From assembly GCF_014279835.1 (NCBI RefSeq), contig NZ_CP047942.1:1240001-1304000 (forward strand): 64,000 nt of DNA. Direction: 5' to 3'. Both the position numbers and the translations under genes were made by a program. The notes beneath the pieces were generated by a model. It saw nothing but the letters and a program-made list of their open reading frames with translations, searched no databases and was not told the DNA's origin. This DNA comes from Synechococcus sp. MVIR-18-1. GTDB taxonomy: Bacteria > Cyanobacteriota > Cyanobacteriia > PCC-6307 > Cyanobiaceae. Shown here in pieces: positions 17,968 through 26,597 of this stretch (positions are counted from its first letter, which is position 1; the number at the start of each line of letters is the position of its first letter).

Positions 17968-18017
17968 CACCAGCGCCAGATGGTTTGAAGGAGAATAGAT
18001 CCGTCACAGCGGCCGGC

Positions 18018-19151
18018 ATGACCAAATCCCAATTGAGCTCAACATCAGCGCTAGCTGCAAAACGTATCAGCGTTGCGCTCGAACACCATCCTTATGACGT
18101 TGTGATCAACTCCGGCGGAGTCGATCATCTCGGTGCTGAGTTACTACGAATTGGGATTCGCCCCAACACCAAAATTCTGGTAGTCAGCAATGCAGATGTT
18201 GCAACGCCTTACGGAGGCCGATGCCTTTCAAGCCTCGCCGAGGCGGGATTTCAATCCAGTTTGCTAACGATTGCTGCGGGTGAGGAACAAAAGACACTCA
18301 ACACCTTCAGCACGATTCTTGATGCTGCCAAAGAGAACGGGTTAGAGCGTCAGTCACTCATGCTCGCTCTAGGGGGTGGGGTTGTTGGCGACATGACTGG
18401 TTTTGCGGCCTCTTGCTGGCTGCGCGGAATCGGCGTCGTGCAGGTGCCGACAACGCTATTGGCCATGGTGGATGCCGCCATTGGCGGAAAGACTGGTGTG
18501 AATCATCCAGGCGGTAAAAATCTGATCGGCGCCTTTCATCAGCCACGGTTGGTGATGATTGATCCCGACACGCTTCAGACGCTTCCCGTGCGGGAATTTA
18601 GGGCTGGTTTAGCTGAGGTCATCAAATACGGAATGATCGGAGATACGGATTTGTTCGACTTGCTCGAGCGTTCCGCCGGCTTTGACGACGCTCTCTCCAT
18701 GTCCACCGAGCTGCTTGAAACTTTGCTCGAACGGTCTGCGCAAGCCAAAGCCCTCGTTGTTGCTGCTGATGAAAAAGAGGGAGGTCAGAGGGCCATCCTC
18801 AATTACGGCCATACGTTTGGACACGTCGTCGAAACACTCACCGGATACGGCACCTGGCTCCATGGGGAAGCGGTAGCGATTGGCATGGTGGCGGTGGCTT
18901 CCCTTGCCGTTCAGCGCGGTGTGATGCCCCAATCCGATGCGGAACGTCAGAAACGTTTGATTGAAAATGCTGGATTGCCTATCCAATGGCCAGATCTCGA
19001 TCCAGATCTGGTTTTAAGCACGCTTCAAGGCGACAAGAAAGTCCGCAATGGTCGTCTTCGCTTTGTCATGCCGTCAGGCATCGGTGCTGTGTCGATCGTG
19101 GATGACGTCAGTAATGACGAAATCAGAGCTTGCCTAGCAGCGATGGGTTGA
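18018..19151 (+). CDS. aroB: 3-dehydroquinate synthase
   Basis: Second enzyme of the shikimate pathway, converting DAHP to 3-dehydroquinate with catalytic NAD and a divalent metal. The ATG at 18018 gives 377 residues. The NAD/dinucleotide motif [20 protein letters not shown], the segment [20 protein letters not shown], then [10 protein letters not shown] and the metal-binding region [20 protein letters not shown] with [10 protein letters not shown] are all present. The frame is open to 17865, but the upstream part is antisense to the permease. It is divergent from that permease with about 50 bases between and converges on midA. Confidence 0.96.
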   Translation: MTKSQLSSTSALAAKRISVALEHHPYDVVINSGGVDHLGAELLRIGIRPNTKILVVSNADVATPYGGRCLSSLAEAGFQSSLLTIAAGEEQKTLNTFSTILDAAKENGLERQSLMLALGGGVVGDMTGFAASCWLRGIGVVQVPTTLLAMVDAAIGGKTGVNHPGGKNLIGAFHQPRLVMIDPDTLQTLPVREFRAGLAEVIKYGMIGDTDLFDLLERSAGFDDALSMSTELLETLLERSAQAKALVVAADEKEGGQRAILNYGHTFGHVVETLTGYGTWLHGEAVAIGMVAVASLAVQRGVMPQSDAERQKRLIENAGLPIQWPDLDPDLVLSTLQGDKKVRNGRLRFVMPSGIGAVSIVDDVSNDEIRACLAAMG

Positions 19152-19155
19152 TGCC

Positions 19156-20385
19156 TTAAGGCTCTTGCAGGAATTGACTCCGCTCCCCTGTTCCTGAGTT
19201 TGGAAGCAACGGGTTGAATCGCAGGAACGACAGCCAGCGAAATTCACCAAGGCAGGCAGGATCCACGAGACGCAGGAGTGCTTCACGTCGTTGCAGAACC
19301 TCAGCAAGTTGGTGTCCCGGAAGCTGTTGAAGACTGCTGAACCGCTCAGCAAGGCCTAAAGCGAGCAAAGCCTCTCCCTGGCGGCATTGCCCCTCCAGGG
19401 TCCATCCGTTGCTTGTGGCCTGGTGTACGACGGTCTCAAGACAGAGATGGGCCGTGAGGTCTTGTTTTCCTGCATCAAGCAAGACGTTGTCACTTGCCCG
19501 TTGGTTTTGGTAGGCCATGAGGGTCCCCTCCCCGCGTGGAGCGGAGTAGTAGCGATGAGCCTCGAGGGCGTAGTCAACAACAAGCAGATGGCCCGCAATG
19601 AACGCCTCAGATGCTTCTGCGAACCAATCGGCGCACGCGTCATGCCATTCCGTTGTCCATCCATCCTCAGCATCTTCTGGAGGCAAGGCAATCTGTGTGG
19701 CTGACAACGTTGCGTCCATGCGCTCTTGAAGCTCTTGAGGGATGGGTTCTGTTCCCCAGTGCAGTCTTTTCTCGCCATCGCTTCCTTGTTGCAATTGAAC
19801 GATTTGACGCCGTAGCCGTCCATCATTCAGAACAAGGCGCTCCACCGCAAAGGCATCGAGGAGCTCATGAGCAATCAAGACACCAATGACCGGGCAGGTC
19901 TTGAGATTGGATAAGGAGGTCCAACGGTGTGGAAGACGTTGCTGGGATTCGTATGAGCTCTGGTGCTGCTCTAAACGTTTGCGTTGACGCTGTTCCATCC
20001 CTGGATTGGTCTCCACCAAAACCAGCTCAAGGCGATGGATCAGGTCGGGAAGCTGCTCAACCAAATGATCGATGAGGTCACAACTCAACTCCGCTTCGCC
20101 AGGCCCAACCTCAACGATGGACAGGGTTTTGGTTGGGTGGTTCAGGGCGAGAGTTCGAAGCCACTGGACAAGTTGACAACCCATCAAGGCTGAAAAATCA
20201 GGACCAAGGGTGGTTGACGTTACAAAATCACCTTCCTTGCCAATCTTCAGATGGCCACTGCCATAGGCCCCGTATTCAGGGTCATGCAAAGCCCAGGCCA
20301 TGAACTGGGAGAAGGGTACGGAACCTCCTGATTGCTCAAAGCGCTGTTGAAGCCATAAAGGGCAAGACGCAGAGTGGCCTGTCAT
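19156..20385 (-). CDS. SAM-dependent methyltransferase, MidA/NDUFAF7 family
   Basis: About 409 residues from the ATG at 20385 (MTGHSASCPLWLQQRFEQSG). The family landmarks are FSQFMAWALHDPEYGAYGSG, the GKEGDFVTSTTLGPDFSALM motif, the SAM-binding glycine motif LSIVEVGPGEAELSCDLI, and PVIGVLIAHELLDAFAVERL. Mitochondrial NDUFAF7 methylates an arginine in complex I. The cyanobacterial members are uncharacterised, though an NDH-1 related role is tempting. It is convergent with aroB (four bases between stops) and divergent from psb32. Confidence 0.85.
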   Translation of the reverse strand: MTGHSASCPLWLQQRFEQSGGSVPFSQFMAWALHDPEYGAYGSGHLKIGKEGDFVTSTTLGPDFSALMGCQLVQWLRTLALNHPTKTLSIVEVGPGEAELSCDLIDHLVEQLPDLIHRLELVLVETNPGMEQRQRKRLEQHQSSYESQQRLPHRWTSLSNLKTCPVIGVLIAHELLDAFAVERLVLNDGRLRRQIVQLQQGSDGEKRLHWGTEPIPQELQERMDATLSATQIALPPEDAEDGWTTEWHDACADWFAEASEAFIAGHLLVVDYALEAHRYYSAPRGEGTLMAYQNQRASDNVLLDAGKQDLTAHLCLETVVHQATSNGWTLEGQCRQGEALLALGLAERFSSLQQLPGHQLAEVLQRREALLRLVDPACLGEFRWLSFLRFNPLLPNSGTGERSQFLQEP

Positions 20386-20415
20386 TGACGAGAATGCCTG
20401 TAATGCGACAGAGCT

Positions 20416-21225
20416 ATGGGAACACAACCGCGCTTCACACGATTTTTGTTCCCCCTGTTCAGCTTATTTCTGTTGCTCCTCGTCGCAAATCCTGTCCAAG
20501 CGATTGACAACCCAGAGCTACTTCCCGACCATCCAACGCCGGTGATCGATCTAGCTCGAGCCTTTAGTGACAATCAACTCAAAGAACTGGAAACGTCGCT
20601 GGATGCGTTTGAACAGCGCAGTGGCTGGAAACTGAGAGTTCTCACTCAGTATGAAAAGACTCCTGGGCTCGCCGTTAAAGAGTTCTGGGGCCTCGATGAG
20701 CGCAGTTTGTTGATTATTGGAGATCCTCGCGGTGGGAATCTGCTCAATTTCAACGTGGGCGATGCCTTCTTTGCATTAATGCCTCGCACCTGGTGGGTAG
20801 AACTGCAAACGCGCTATGGAAATCAGTTTTACGTCCGCGACAATGGTGAAGACGGTTCACTGTTGGCAACGATCGGAGCCGTAGAACTTTGCTTGGATCG
20901 TGGCGGGTGTCAGTTTGTTCCTGGTTTGCCACAGGAACAATGGCTCTTAACTCTGGCGACTTCAGTGCTCGGTGGCTTAATCGCAGGATTTGCTGCTTAT
21001 CCGCGCAAAGAAGGTGAACGGATCGCTTGGGCTTGGGTACTCCTGTTATCTCCCTTATGGGTGATGTTGTTTGGAGTGTTTGGTATCGCACCGGTGGTGA
21101 CACGAACAAGCGATCTCTTGCCGCTTGTTCGGAACGGGATGGGATTTATTGGAGGCATGGTGGGTGCTTATCTCATCGCCCAGACAATCGTTGGTCGGAA
21201 ATTGGCAAAAGAAACAGACGAATAA
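20416..21225 (+). CDS. psb32: TPM-domain protein, Psb32-like
   Basis: A 269-residue protein with a signal peptide (FLFPLFSLFLLLLVANPVQA), a TPM phosphatase-like domain (about 30-170, beginning PTPVIDLARAFSDNQLKELE) and a C-terminal membrane region of two or three helices. This is the architecture of Psb32, related to plant TLP18.3, which protects photosystem II from photodamage and helps its repair. The lumenal domain would follow export across the thylakoid. It shares a 30-base divergent gap with midA. Confidence 0.8.
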   Translation: MGTQPRFTRFLFPLFSLFLLLLVANPVQAIDNPELLPDHPTPVIDLARAFSDNQLKELETSLDAFEQRSGWKLRVLTQYEKTPGLAVKEFWGLDERSLLIIGDPRGGNLLNFNVGDAFFALMPRTWWVELQTRYGNQFYVRDNGEDGSLLATIGAVELCLDRGGCQFVPGLPQEQWLLTLATSVLGGLIAGFAAYPRKEGERIAWAWVLLLSPLWVMLFGVFGIAPVVTRTSDLLPLVRNGMGFIGGMVGAYLIAQTIVGRKLAKETDE

Positions 21226-21252
21226 TTCTGTCTCTTCAGGTCAAGACCCTGA

Positions 21253-21993
21253 TCAAGGCATACCACAAAGAATCTTGGGTCCTGTGCAAACAGGGGCTTT
21301 TAAGCCCTTGCTGCCATCATCTCCGCTGAGAGCTTCCTGGCGCTTATCTCTGATCTGACGCAGCTGACTCAAATTGACTTTGTAAAACGATTGAAGATTG
21401 ACGAAGCGTTTTACAGGCTGGCCGTAATAGCTGCGACCGCGAAGCGTTGGGAAAGAGGCCCACTCAGGGGCAAGTTTGGCCGCCAACTGAGGTGTCATCA
21501 CACCAACATCCGTTAGCCGTAGAGCTTTGCGCCTTTGAACGAGGAACAAGGCCCCTTGATCTTGAACTTCAGGTCCAAACCCCCTCACACCCAGACTGCG
21601 CTTCACAAGATCCCAGGTGAACGGCATGAACTGATAAGCGCCCGCCGCCGCACTCGCATAACGGGAGGAGTAGATGACACGATCGGGATGGCGATCCATC
21701 GACCCCATCAGACTCCCGCCAAACATCACGCGGTAACCAACATCGTGACCGTTTTTCCAGGTTCCTTCAGCAAAGCGAATCGTGTTGAGAAGAGCTCGCC
21801 GTTCTGGGGTAATGATGTATGGAAGAGCGCTTACAGACTGATCTGTTGGGGTAGTCAGTCCCGAACGGGAGGCTTCAAGGGTTGGCATCGCAGCGACAGC
21901 AGCTTGAGCTGACTGAGACGACATCAACAAAGGACCAAAACTTGCGAGAGCCGCTGGAAGGATTCGACAGACAGTTTTCGCAAGGAAAGTCAT
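21253..21993 (-). CDS. Exported lysozyme/transglycosylase-like protein (GH104 type)
   Basis: The ATG at 21993 gives a signal peptide (MTFLAKTVCRILPAALASFG to SQSAQA) and a mature domain. RRALLNTIRFAEGTWKNGHD carries the catalytic glutamate position, followed by YRVMFGGSLM, HPDRVIYSSRYASAAAGAYQ and FMPFTWDLVKRSLGVRGFGP, matching the lambda-endolysin-like GH104 family that cleaves peptidoglycan. Proteins of this kind in cyanobacteria are presumably involved in wall remodelling, not phage lysis; no phage genes are near. A long upstream open extension to 22095 is unlikely. Confidence 0.8.
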   Translation of the reverse strand: MTFLAKTVCRILPAALASFGPLLMSSQSAQAAVAAMPTLEASRSGLTTPTDQSVSALPYIITPERRALLNTIRFAEGTWKNGHDVGYRVMFGGSLMGSMDRHPDRVIYSSRYASAAAGAYQFMPFTWDLVKRSLGVRGFGPEVQDQGALFLVQRRKALRLTDVGVMTPQLAAKLAPEWASFPTLRGRSYYGQPVKRFVNLQSFYKVNLSQLRQIRDKRQEALSGDDGSKGLKAPVCTGPKILCGMP

Positions 21994-22256
21994 ACGTGAA
22001 AAAAAGAAAGATTGATCGAAGGAGGAGATCAACAGACCGCAGCGAGGCGGCACTCGAAATATCAGCAAAAAATAAATTGAACACAACGGGCTCAATGGAC
22101 GGAACTTTGACGAACACGCTCAATCAGCCCAAGAGCTGATGTGCCAGATGAGCCATTGTCCCTAGGGACTGGCAAGACTCAAATGGGACGCATCCTGCGC
22201 CAAAACCAAAGAGGGCCGTCCGTCTCGGCATAGATAAATAAAAGTAATTGCTGCGA

Positions 22257-23351
22257 TCAGTCGTGCTGAACTGTGTTCATTGCAACCGAGACCAAAGCCT
22301 TTGCTGCCTCTTCCGCGCCTTGTTTTGAACCAATCGGGCGGATTGCATCGACAAGTTGTTGATCCAGCTCCCATTCTCCTTGATTCAAAGCATGGCGACT
22401 AAGAATCTTGTGCTGTCCGAATGATCGAAGACCATTCATGAGGACGGAAGCTTCCGCGAAGCCATCACGCTCCACGACATGCATGCCTAGGTCTTGGCTT
22501 AACGCTTCACAAAACGTGCTGTAACCAGGCTTGCCTAGGTGCCGCTCGCAAAAAGGCATAACATCAAAAGGACGCACGCTTTCGGGCAAAAGAGTGACAT
22601 TGGCCTCATATTTCAAGTTGGCCCGAAGGTGAGGAGCCACGGGGGCTGGCATCAAAAAATGATGATGAGGCCAGAGACGAAATAGGGCAGGGTCAATTGC
22701 TAGACCAAGGCCCCCAAATCCAACAAGCACGAGGGGCTGTTGAATCGTGTCCAAGTGCGCTCTCAATGGAGCAGGAAGCTCGCGCAAGGCAGACACGGTG
22801 AGACCTAACGGCTGCTCATCTAAACCCCAAGGCATCGCCATTGAAAAGGGGCAGCGCAACAGCAGCTCACCCTGCCGATATTGAGCGCGAGCTGCTGCTG
22901 CGTATTCGCTGAATCGACCACCAAGCGGCTCATAAATGTCATCCCAACCGAAATTCCCCATCCAAACCAAAGGAGCTCCCAACCGTTCAGATAGAACTGC
23001 TGCTGCCGGAGGAATGTCACCTACAACAAGCACTGGAGTGTTCTGCTCACCAATCCAGGCAACCTCTTGATCGATTCGTTGTGGCAGATCAGTCTCCAGA
23101 GCCTTCAAAGACGCCAACGTCTTCTCTTGATCAACGCCGAGGGCATCGGCCTGGATCATTCCCACATCCCACCCAACGAAGCGTTGCTCTACGGGCACAG
23201 CAGCGCAGACGAGCTTTAGAAAATCAGCAGAGACATTGGAACTGACTACAAGCCTCCATGACGGCTTAAGGCGGTGCAAAGCGCACAGAACAGTGGCTTG
23301 TCGTGCAGCGTGACCAAAACCATGGCTGCTTAGGCAGACATAAATCAGCAT
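22257..23351 (-). CDS. Glycosyltransferase-like protein (MurG/GT-B type fold)
   Basis: A 364-residue soluble protein beginning MLIYVCLSSHGFGHAARQAT, the SxxGxGHxxR nucleotide-sugar start seen in GT-B proteins, with a later LVLVGFGGLGLAID and the C-terminal donor-binding stretch MPFCERHLGKPGYSTFCEAL. Family members include sugar kinases/transferases of the GHMP-linked type and MurG-like enzymes, so the acceptor is not predictable. Its start overlaps the end of the metallophosphoesterase gene by seven bases, so the two form a coupled pair. Confidence 0.7.
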   Translation of the reverse strand: MLIYVCLSSHGFGHAARQATVLCALHRLKPSWRLVVSSNVSADFLKLVCAAVPVEQRFVGWDVGMIQADALGVDQEKTLASLKALETDLPQRIDQEVAWIGEQNTPVLVVGDIPPAAAVLSERLGAPLVWMGNFGWDDIYEPLGGRFSEYAAAARAQYRQGELLLRCPFSMAMPWGLDEQPLGLTVSALRELPAPLRAHLDTIQQPLVLVGFGGLGLAIDPALFRLWPHHHFLMPAPVAPHLRANLKYEANVTLLPESVRPFDVMPFCERHLGKPGYSTFCEALSQDLGMHVVERDGFAEASVLMNGLRSFGQHKILSRHALNQGEWELDQQLVDAIRPIGSKQGAEEAAKALVSVAMNTVQHD

Positions 23352-24202
23352 GGCGATCGACTTTCACTGGGGTGCCGCAACAACGTTTGTTCATAAGCGA
23401 GGGTTCCATTTGGATGGAACCAGCGATGACTGACAAGGCTGAGATGACGCCCCTCAAATTCAACCCAGGTGAAATGGATCAAGGTTTGCCCAGCTTCGTC
23501 TGAACCCGAGCGAGGAACGCAGGCGGCATTGACGTAGGCGGTGCCATAACGATCACGATGGAAAGTCATCCGTTCACCCTTGCCTCCTCTGAGGCTGTGG
23601 TGCATGTGGCCAAATACCACAAGATCTGCGGCTCGGCGGCGACGGAGGGTCTCAACAGCGATCGCTAGATCGCGATCACCCCAGTCGATGTGGGGATGCT
23701 TCCAATCCCGACCACAGATGCTGGACGCATCAGATCCAAGACCAGTAGGCCCACTGTGAGCAAGCAATACAAGTGGCCAATCCTCGGGAGCATGGGACGC
23801 CGCTTTAACGATCCGATCCACTGACTCCTGTTCCGTGACTGGGCCGAAAACGCTTTGCACCGCTTCAGAGATATGGAAACCACCTCCTGAACTGCATTGA
23901 AGGCCGCCAACAATGGCAACGGCTGGTGACGACCAATTGCGCAATTTCCAGGAGCAGTCGAGATCACCCAACATTGAAATCTGCTGCCGCAGTCGTTCAC
24001 CAGTGCGATCTCTGCCCCGGTCGTGATTACCAAGAATCACGGCGCAGGGGAGCTTTAGACGTGTGATTGCCTTCACTAAGCGCAAATCACCATCACTCAA
24101 GTCGCCCACGAACAAAAGAGCATCAGGACGTAACTGCTCGAGCAGTTGTTCGTCGTGACAACTCCAGTCACCGTGAAGGTCTCCGGCTATGGCGAGGCGC
24201 AA
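23345..24202 (-). CDS. Calcineurin-like metallophosphoesterase (TIGR04168-like)
   Basis: A 285-residue enzyme with the full binuclear metal signature: MRLAIAGDLHGDWS, LLFVGDLSDGD, VILGNHDRGRD, LLAHSGPTGLG and VVFGHMHHSLRG. The short N-terminus and the lineage fit the cyanobacterial/plastid TIGR04168 group, whose substrate is unknown. It is the first gene of a two-gene reverse run with the glycosyltransferase-like gene and is divergent from nadA. It is not the ligase-associated phosphoesterase PdeM, as far as I can judge, although it lies 1.4 kb from the ligase cluster. Confidence 0.8.
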   Translation of the reverse strand: MRLAIAGDLHGDWSCHDEQLLEQLRPDALLFVGDLSDGDLRLVKAITRLKLPCAVILGNHDRGRDRTGERLRQQISMLGDLDCSWKLRNWSSPAVAIVGGLQCSSGGGFHISEAVQSVFGPVTEQESVDRIVKAASHAPEDWPLVLLAHSGPTGLGSDASSICGRDWKHPHIDWGDRDLAIAVETLRRRRAADLVVFGHMHHSLRGGKGERMTFHRDRYGTAYVNAACVPRSGSDEAGQTLIHFTWVEFEGRHLSLVSHRWFHPNGTLAYEQTLLRHPSESRSPC

Positions 24203-24254
24203 TCTGGTCAGGAGTGGTGCCTAGGCTTTGGACATCCTGCCCGATGTGGCCAGA

Positions 24255-25232
24255 ATGTCTGCAATCAACACTGAGACAGATCTAGGGATCAGGATCATGA
24301 AAGACGCTCCCAGTGATCTCGTAAGCGCCATCAACCAGCTTCGAAGGGATCGGAACGCCATCGTTCTGGCGCACTATTACCAGGAGCCAGAAATACAAGA
24401 TATAGCTGATTTCATTGGTGATTCCTTAGAGCTTTCACGAAAAGCAGCCAACACAGATGCGGATGTGATTGTTTTTTGTGGCGTGCATTTCATGGCAGAG
24501 ACAGCAAAAATTTTAAGTCCAGAGAAAATTGTTCTGCTACCTGACAGCGAGGCAGGATGTTCACTAGCAGATGATTGTCCAGCCGATGATTTTGAGGCAT
24601 TTAGAGCAAACCATCCTGAGCATTTTGTTGTGAGTTACATCAATTGCACAGCAGCTGTAAAAGCGCAAAGCGACTTGATATGCACAAGTAGTAATGCGGT
24701 TGACTTGGTCAATCAACTTCCATCTAATCAACCGATTCTATTTGCACCAGATCAGAATCTGGGTCGTTGGGTGCAACGACAAAGTGGTCGTGAGCTCACA
24801 TTGTGGCCTGGACGCTGCATCGTTCACGAAACATTTAGCGAAGAAGCGTTGTTGAAACTAAAGCTAGAACACCCTGATGGAGAAGTCATTGCACATCCTG
24901 AATGTATGGAAAACCTTCTAGACCTTGCCGACTTCATAGGCTCAACCAGCAAACTCCTAGCGCATGCTCAAACAAGCTCAGCAACAACATTTATCGTGCT
25001 CACCGAACCCGGAATTTTGCATCAAATGCAAAAGATGGTTCCAAATAAAAGGTTTATCGATGTTCCGGGGCTAGACGGGTGTAGCTGCAATACATGCCCG
25101 TATATGCGAATGAATACACTCGAAAAACTATGGCATTGCCTAGAAACACTGGAACCCAAGATTGAAATGGACGAAAACCTTCGAGTCAAAGCATTGGCAC
25201 CAATACAGAAAATGCTGGAGATGAGCAAATAG
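24255..25232 (+). CDS. nadA: Quinolinate synthase
   Basis: [4Fe-4S] enzyme that condenses iminoaspartate with dihydroxyacetone phosphate to quinolinate in NAD synthesis. From the ATG at 24255 it is about 325 residues. The three cluster cysteines are in [31 protein letters not shown] and [39 protein letters not shown] and [14 protein letters not shown] are family landmarks. An upstream ATG at 24228 and one at 24297 are alternatives. It is the last clearly core gene before the AT-rich stretch, and its own third-position AT content is already higher than that of aroB. Confidence 0.94.
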   Translation: MSAINTETDLGIRIMKDAPSDLVSAINQLRRDRNAIVLAHYYQEPEIQDIADFIGDSLELSRKAANTDADVIVFCGVHFMAETAKILSPEKIVLLPDSEAGCSLADDCPADDFEAFRANHPEHFVVSYINCTAAVKAQSDLICTSSNAVDLVNQLPSNQPILFAPDQNLGRWVQRQSGRELTLWPGRCIVHETFSEEALLKLKLEHPDGEVIAHPECMENLLDLADFIGSTSKLLAHAQTSSATTFIVLTEPGILHQMQKMVPNKRFIDVPGLDGCSCNTCPYMRMNTLEKLWHCLETLEPKIEMDENLRVKALAPIQKMLEMSK

Positions 25233-25609
25233 AAAAATTAAATAACCACTCTTCAATAACAAAAGGGACAATACAATTGACGCTCGAAAAGAATCATAAA
25301 TAAAGATCTCATCAGAAAATCAATACACATAGCTATGATATGCAGAAAACCATTGCTCAGCAAAAACAGCAAACGAAGTAGAACAATACAACAAATGCAA
25401 TGTCAATTCATCATGGATTACCTGAAACCGAAAAAGGGTAAAAGAGTTCAACAATTAAGAAACTGCTCATCATTGAAATGAGCTGCACTTTTACAAGGAA
25501 ATGCAAAGCGAATCAAGACAACTAAATAAGTCATAGACACGATCAACAAAATAATCTTAAAAAGCCAATGGAGAACCACATTGAGAGAGAAAATTCGACA
25601 AAATAAGGT
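25233..25609 (-). other. AT-rich intergenic stretch at the island's left edge
   Basis: 377 bases with marked AT richness between nadA and the exonuclease gene. The one candidate gene is a 43-residue reverse frame at 25448-25579 (GTG start) encoding VVLHWLFKIILLIVSMTYLV, a hydrophobic helix, then a polar tail; it could be a small membrane peptide but has no support beyond hydrophobicity. I see no tRNA fragment or direct repeat that would mark an integration site. The promoter for the exonuclease-ligase pair should be here. Confidence 0.35.
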
Positions 25610-26587
25610 ATGGCGGTTCTTGAGCAACGAACTGAAGGTTTGTACTGCCCTGCAGCAGGGGTATGGATTGATCCAACGCGTCCAGTGAAACGAGCACTCT
25701 TGACCCATGCCCATGCAGATCATGCAAGAGCTGGGTCTGAAGAATATTGGGCGGTGAAACAGTCGGAAGGGGTTTTAAGACAACGACTAGGACGGGAGAT
25801 CAAGCTTAATGCAGTGAGCTATGGAGAAACACTCATCATTGGAGAAGCAAAGATATCGTTTCATAGTGCGGGGCATGTCTTAGGAAGTGCTCAGATACGT
25901 ATCGAAGTAGGAGGCGAAGTATGGCTTGTGACAGGCGATTACAAACGATGCCATGACCCAAGTTGCGAACCATTTGAAGCGGTGAAATGCGATGTACTGA
26001 TCACAGAATCAACCTTCGGTTTGCCGATCTATCACTGGAAGCCAGGAAAGGAAATAGCAGCAGAAATTTATAAATGGTGGAATGATGAAAAGGATCGTCC
26101 ATCATTATTGTTTTGCTATGCATTTGGAAAAGCACAACGCGTACTAGCCGAACTAAGTGGACTGGGAATCAATGAGGAAATTCTCCTGCATGGAGCTGTG
26201 GAAACGGTGACACGACACTATCGTGAAGCAGGAATCAACATGGCTAAAACACGTCCAGTGAGTGAATTAGAACGCAAGAATCCACTCAGAGGCAGATTAA
26301 TCATTGCTCCCCCATCTGCATATCGATCCAGTTGGATGAAGCGATTTAAAGAACCACAAACAGCTTTTGCATCAGGTTGGATGGCTGTGAAAGGAGCGAA
26401 AAGAAGAGGTGGTTACGAAAGGGGCTTCGTCCTAAGTGATCATGCAGATTGGTCCGGTCTCATAAAAACAATTAAAGAAAGTGAAGCCAAACAGGTCTAT
26501 GTCACACATGGACAAGAAGATGTGATTTCACGATATCTGCGGGAAGTAGAAGGCATCAAAGCAAATCCACTCAAATCATTAAGCTGA
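25610..26587 (+). CDS. Ligase-associated DNA exonuclease, MBL/beta-CASP fold
   Basis: A 325-residue metallo-beta-lactamase-fold nuclease. Metal ligands are visible in LTHAHADHARAGS (HxHxDH), HSAGHVLGSAQIR and LVTGDYK, with ESTFGLPIYHW and GFVLSDHADWSGL giving the beta-CASP motifs. The string GLYCPAAGVWIDPTRPVKRA is typical of the ligase-associated exonuclease group (TIGR04122). Such proteins are SNM1-like and thought to trim DNA ends before joining. The gene precedes an ATP-dependent ligase by 10 bases, the family's normal partner. AT-rich composition sets it apart from upstream core genes. Confidence 0.9.
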   Translation: MAVLEQRTEGLYCPAAGVWIDPTRPVKRALLTHAHADHARAGSEEYWAVKQSEGVLRQRLGREIKLNAVSYGETLIIGEAKISFHSAGHVLGSAQIRIEVGGEVWLVTGDYKRCHDPSCEPFEAVKCDVLITESTFGLPIYHWKPGKEIAAEIYKWWNDEKDRPSLLFCYAFGKAQRVLAELSGLGINEEILLHGAVETVTRHYREAGINMAKTRPVSELERKNPLRGRLIIAPPSAYRSSWMKRFKEPQTAFASGWMAVKGAKRRGGYERGFVLSDHADWSGLIKTIKESEAKQVYVTHGQEDVISRYLREVEGIKANPLKSLS

Positions 26588-26597
26588 GGTTCAATTA

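Noticed and set aside
17865-18017. N-terminal extension of aroB
   Set aside because: Antisense to the ABC permease; AroB begins normally at the ATG at 18018.
21253-21993. Phage lysis gene
   Set aside because: The protein has a signal peptide and lies among core genes with no other phage gene; read as an endogenous wall hydrolase.
23396-23420. Hairpin GGTTCCATTTGGATGGAACC
   Set aside because: Lies inside the metallophosphoesterase coding sequence without a T run; not a terminator.
23345-24202. The metallophosphoesterase as the missing fourth gene of the ligase cluster
   Set aside because: It is divergent from nadA, separated from the cluster by nadA, paired with a glycosyltransferase-like gene, GC-rich like the core, and resembles the cyanobacterial TIGR04168 group.
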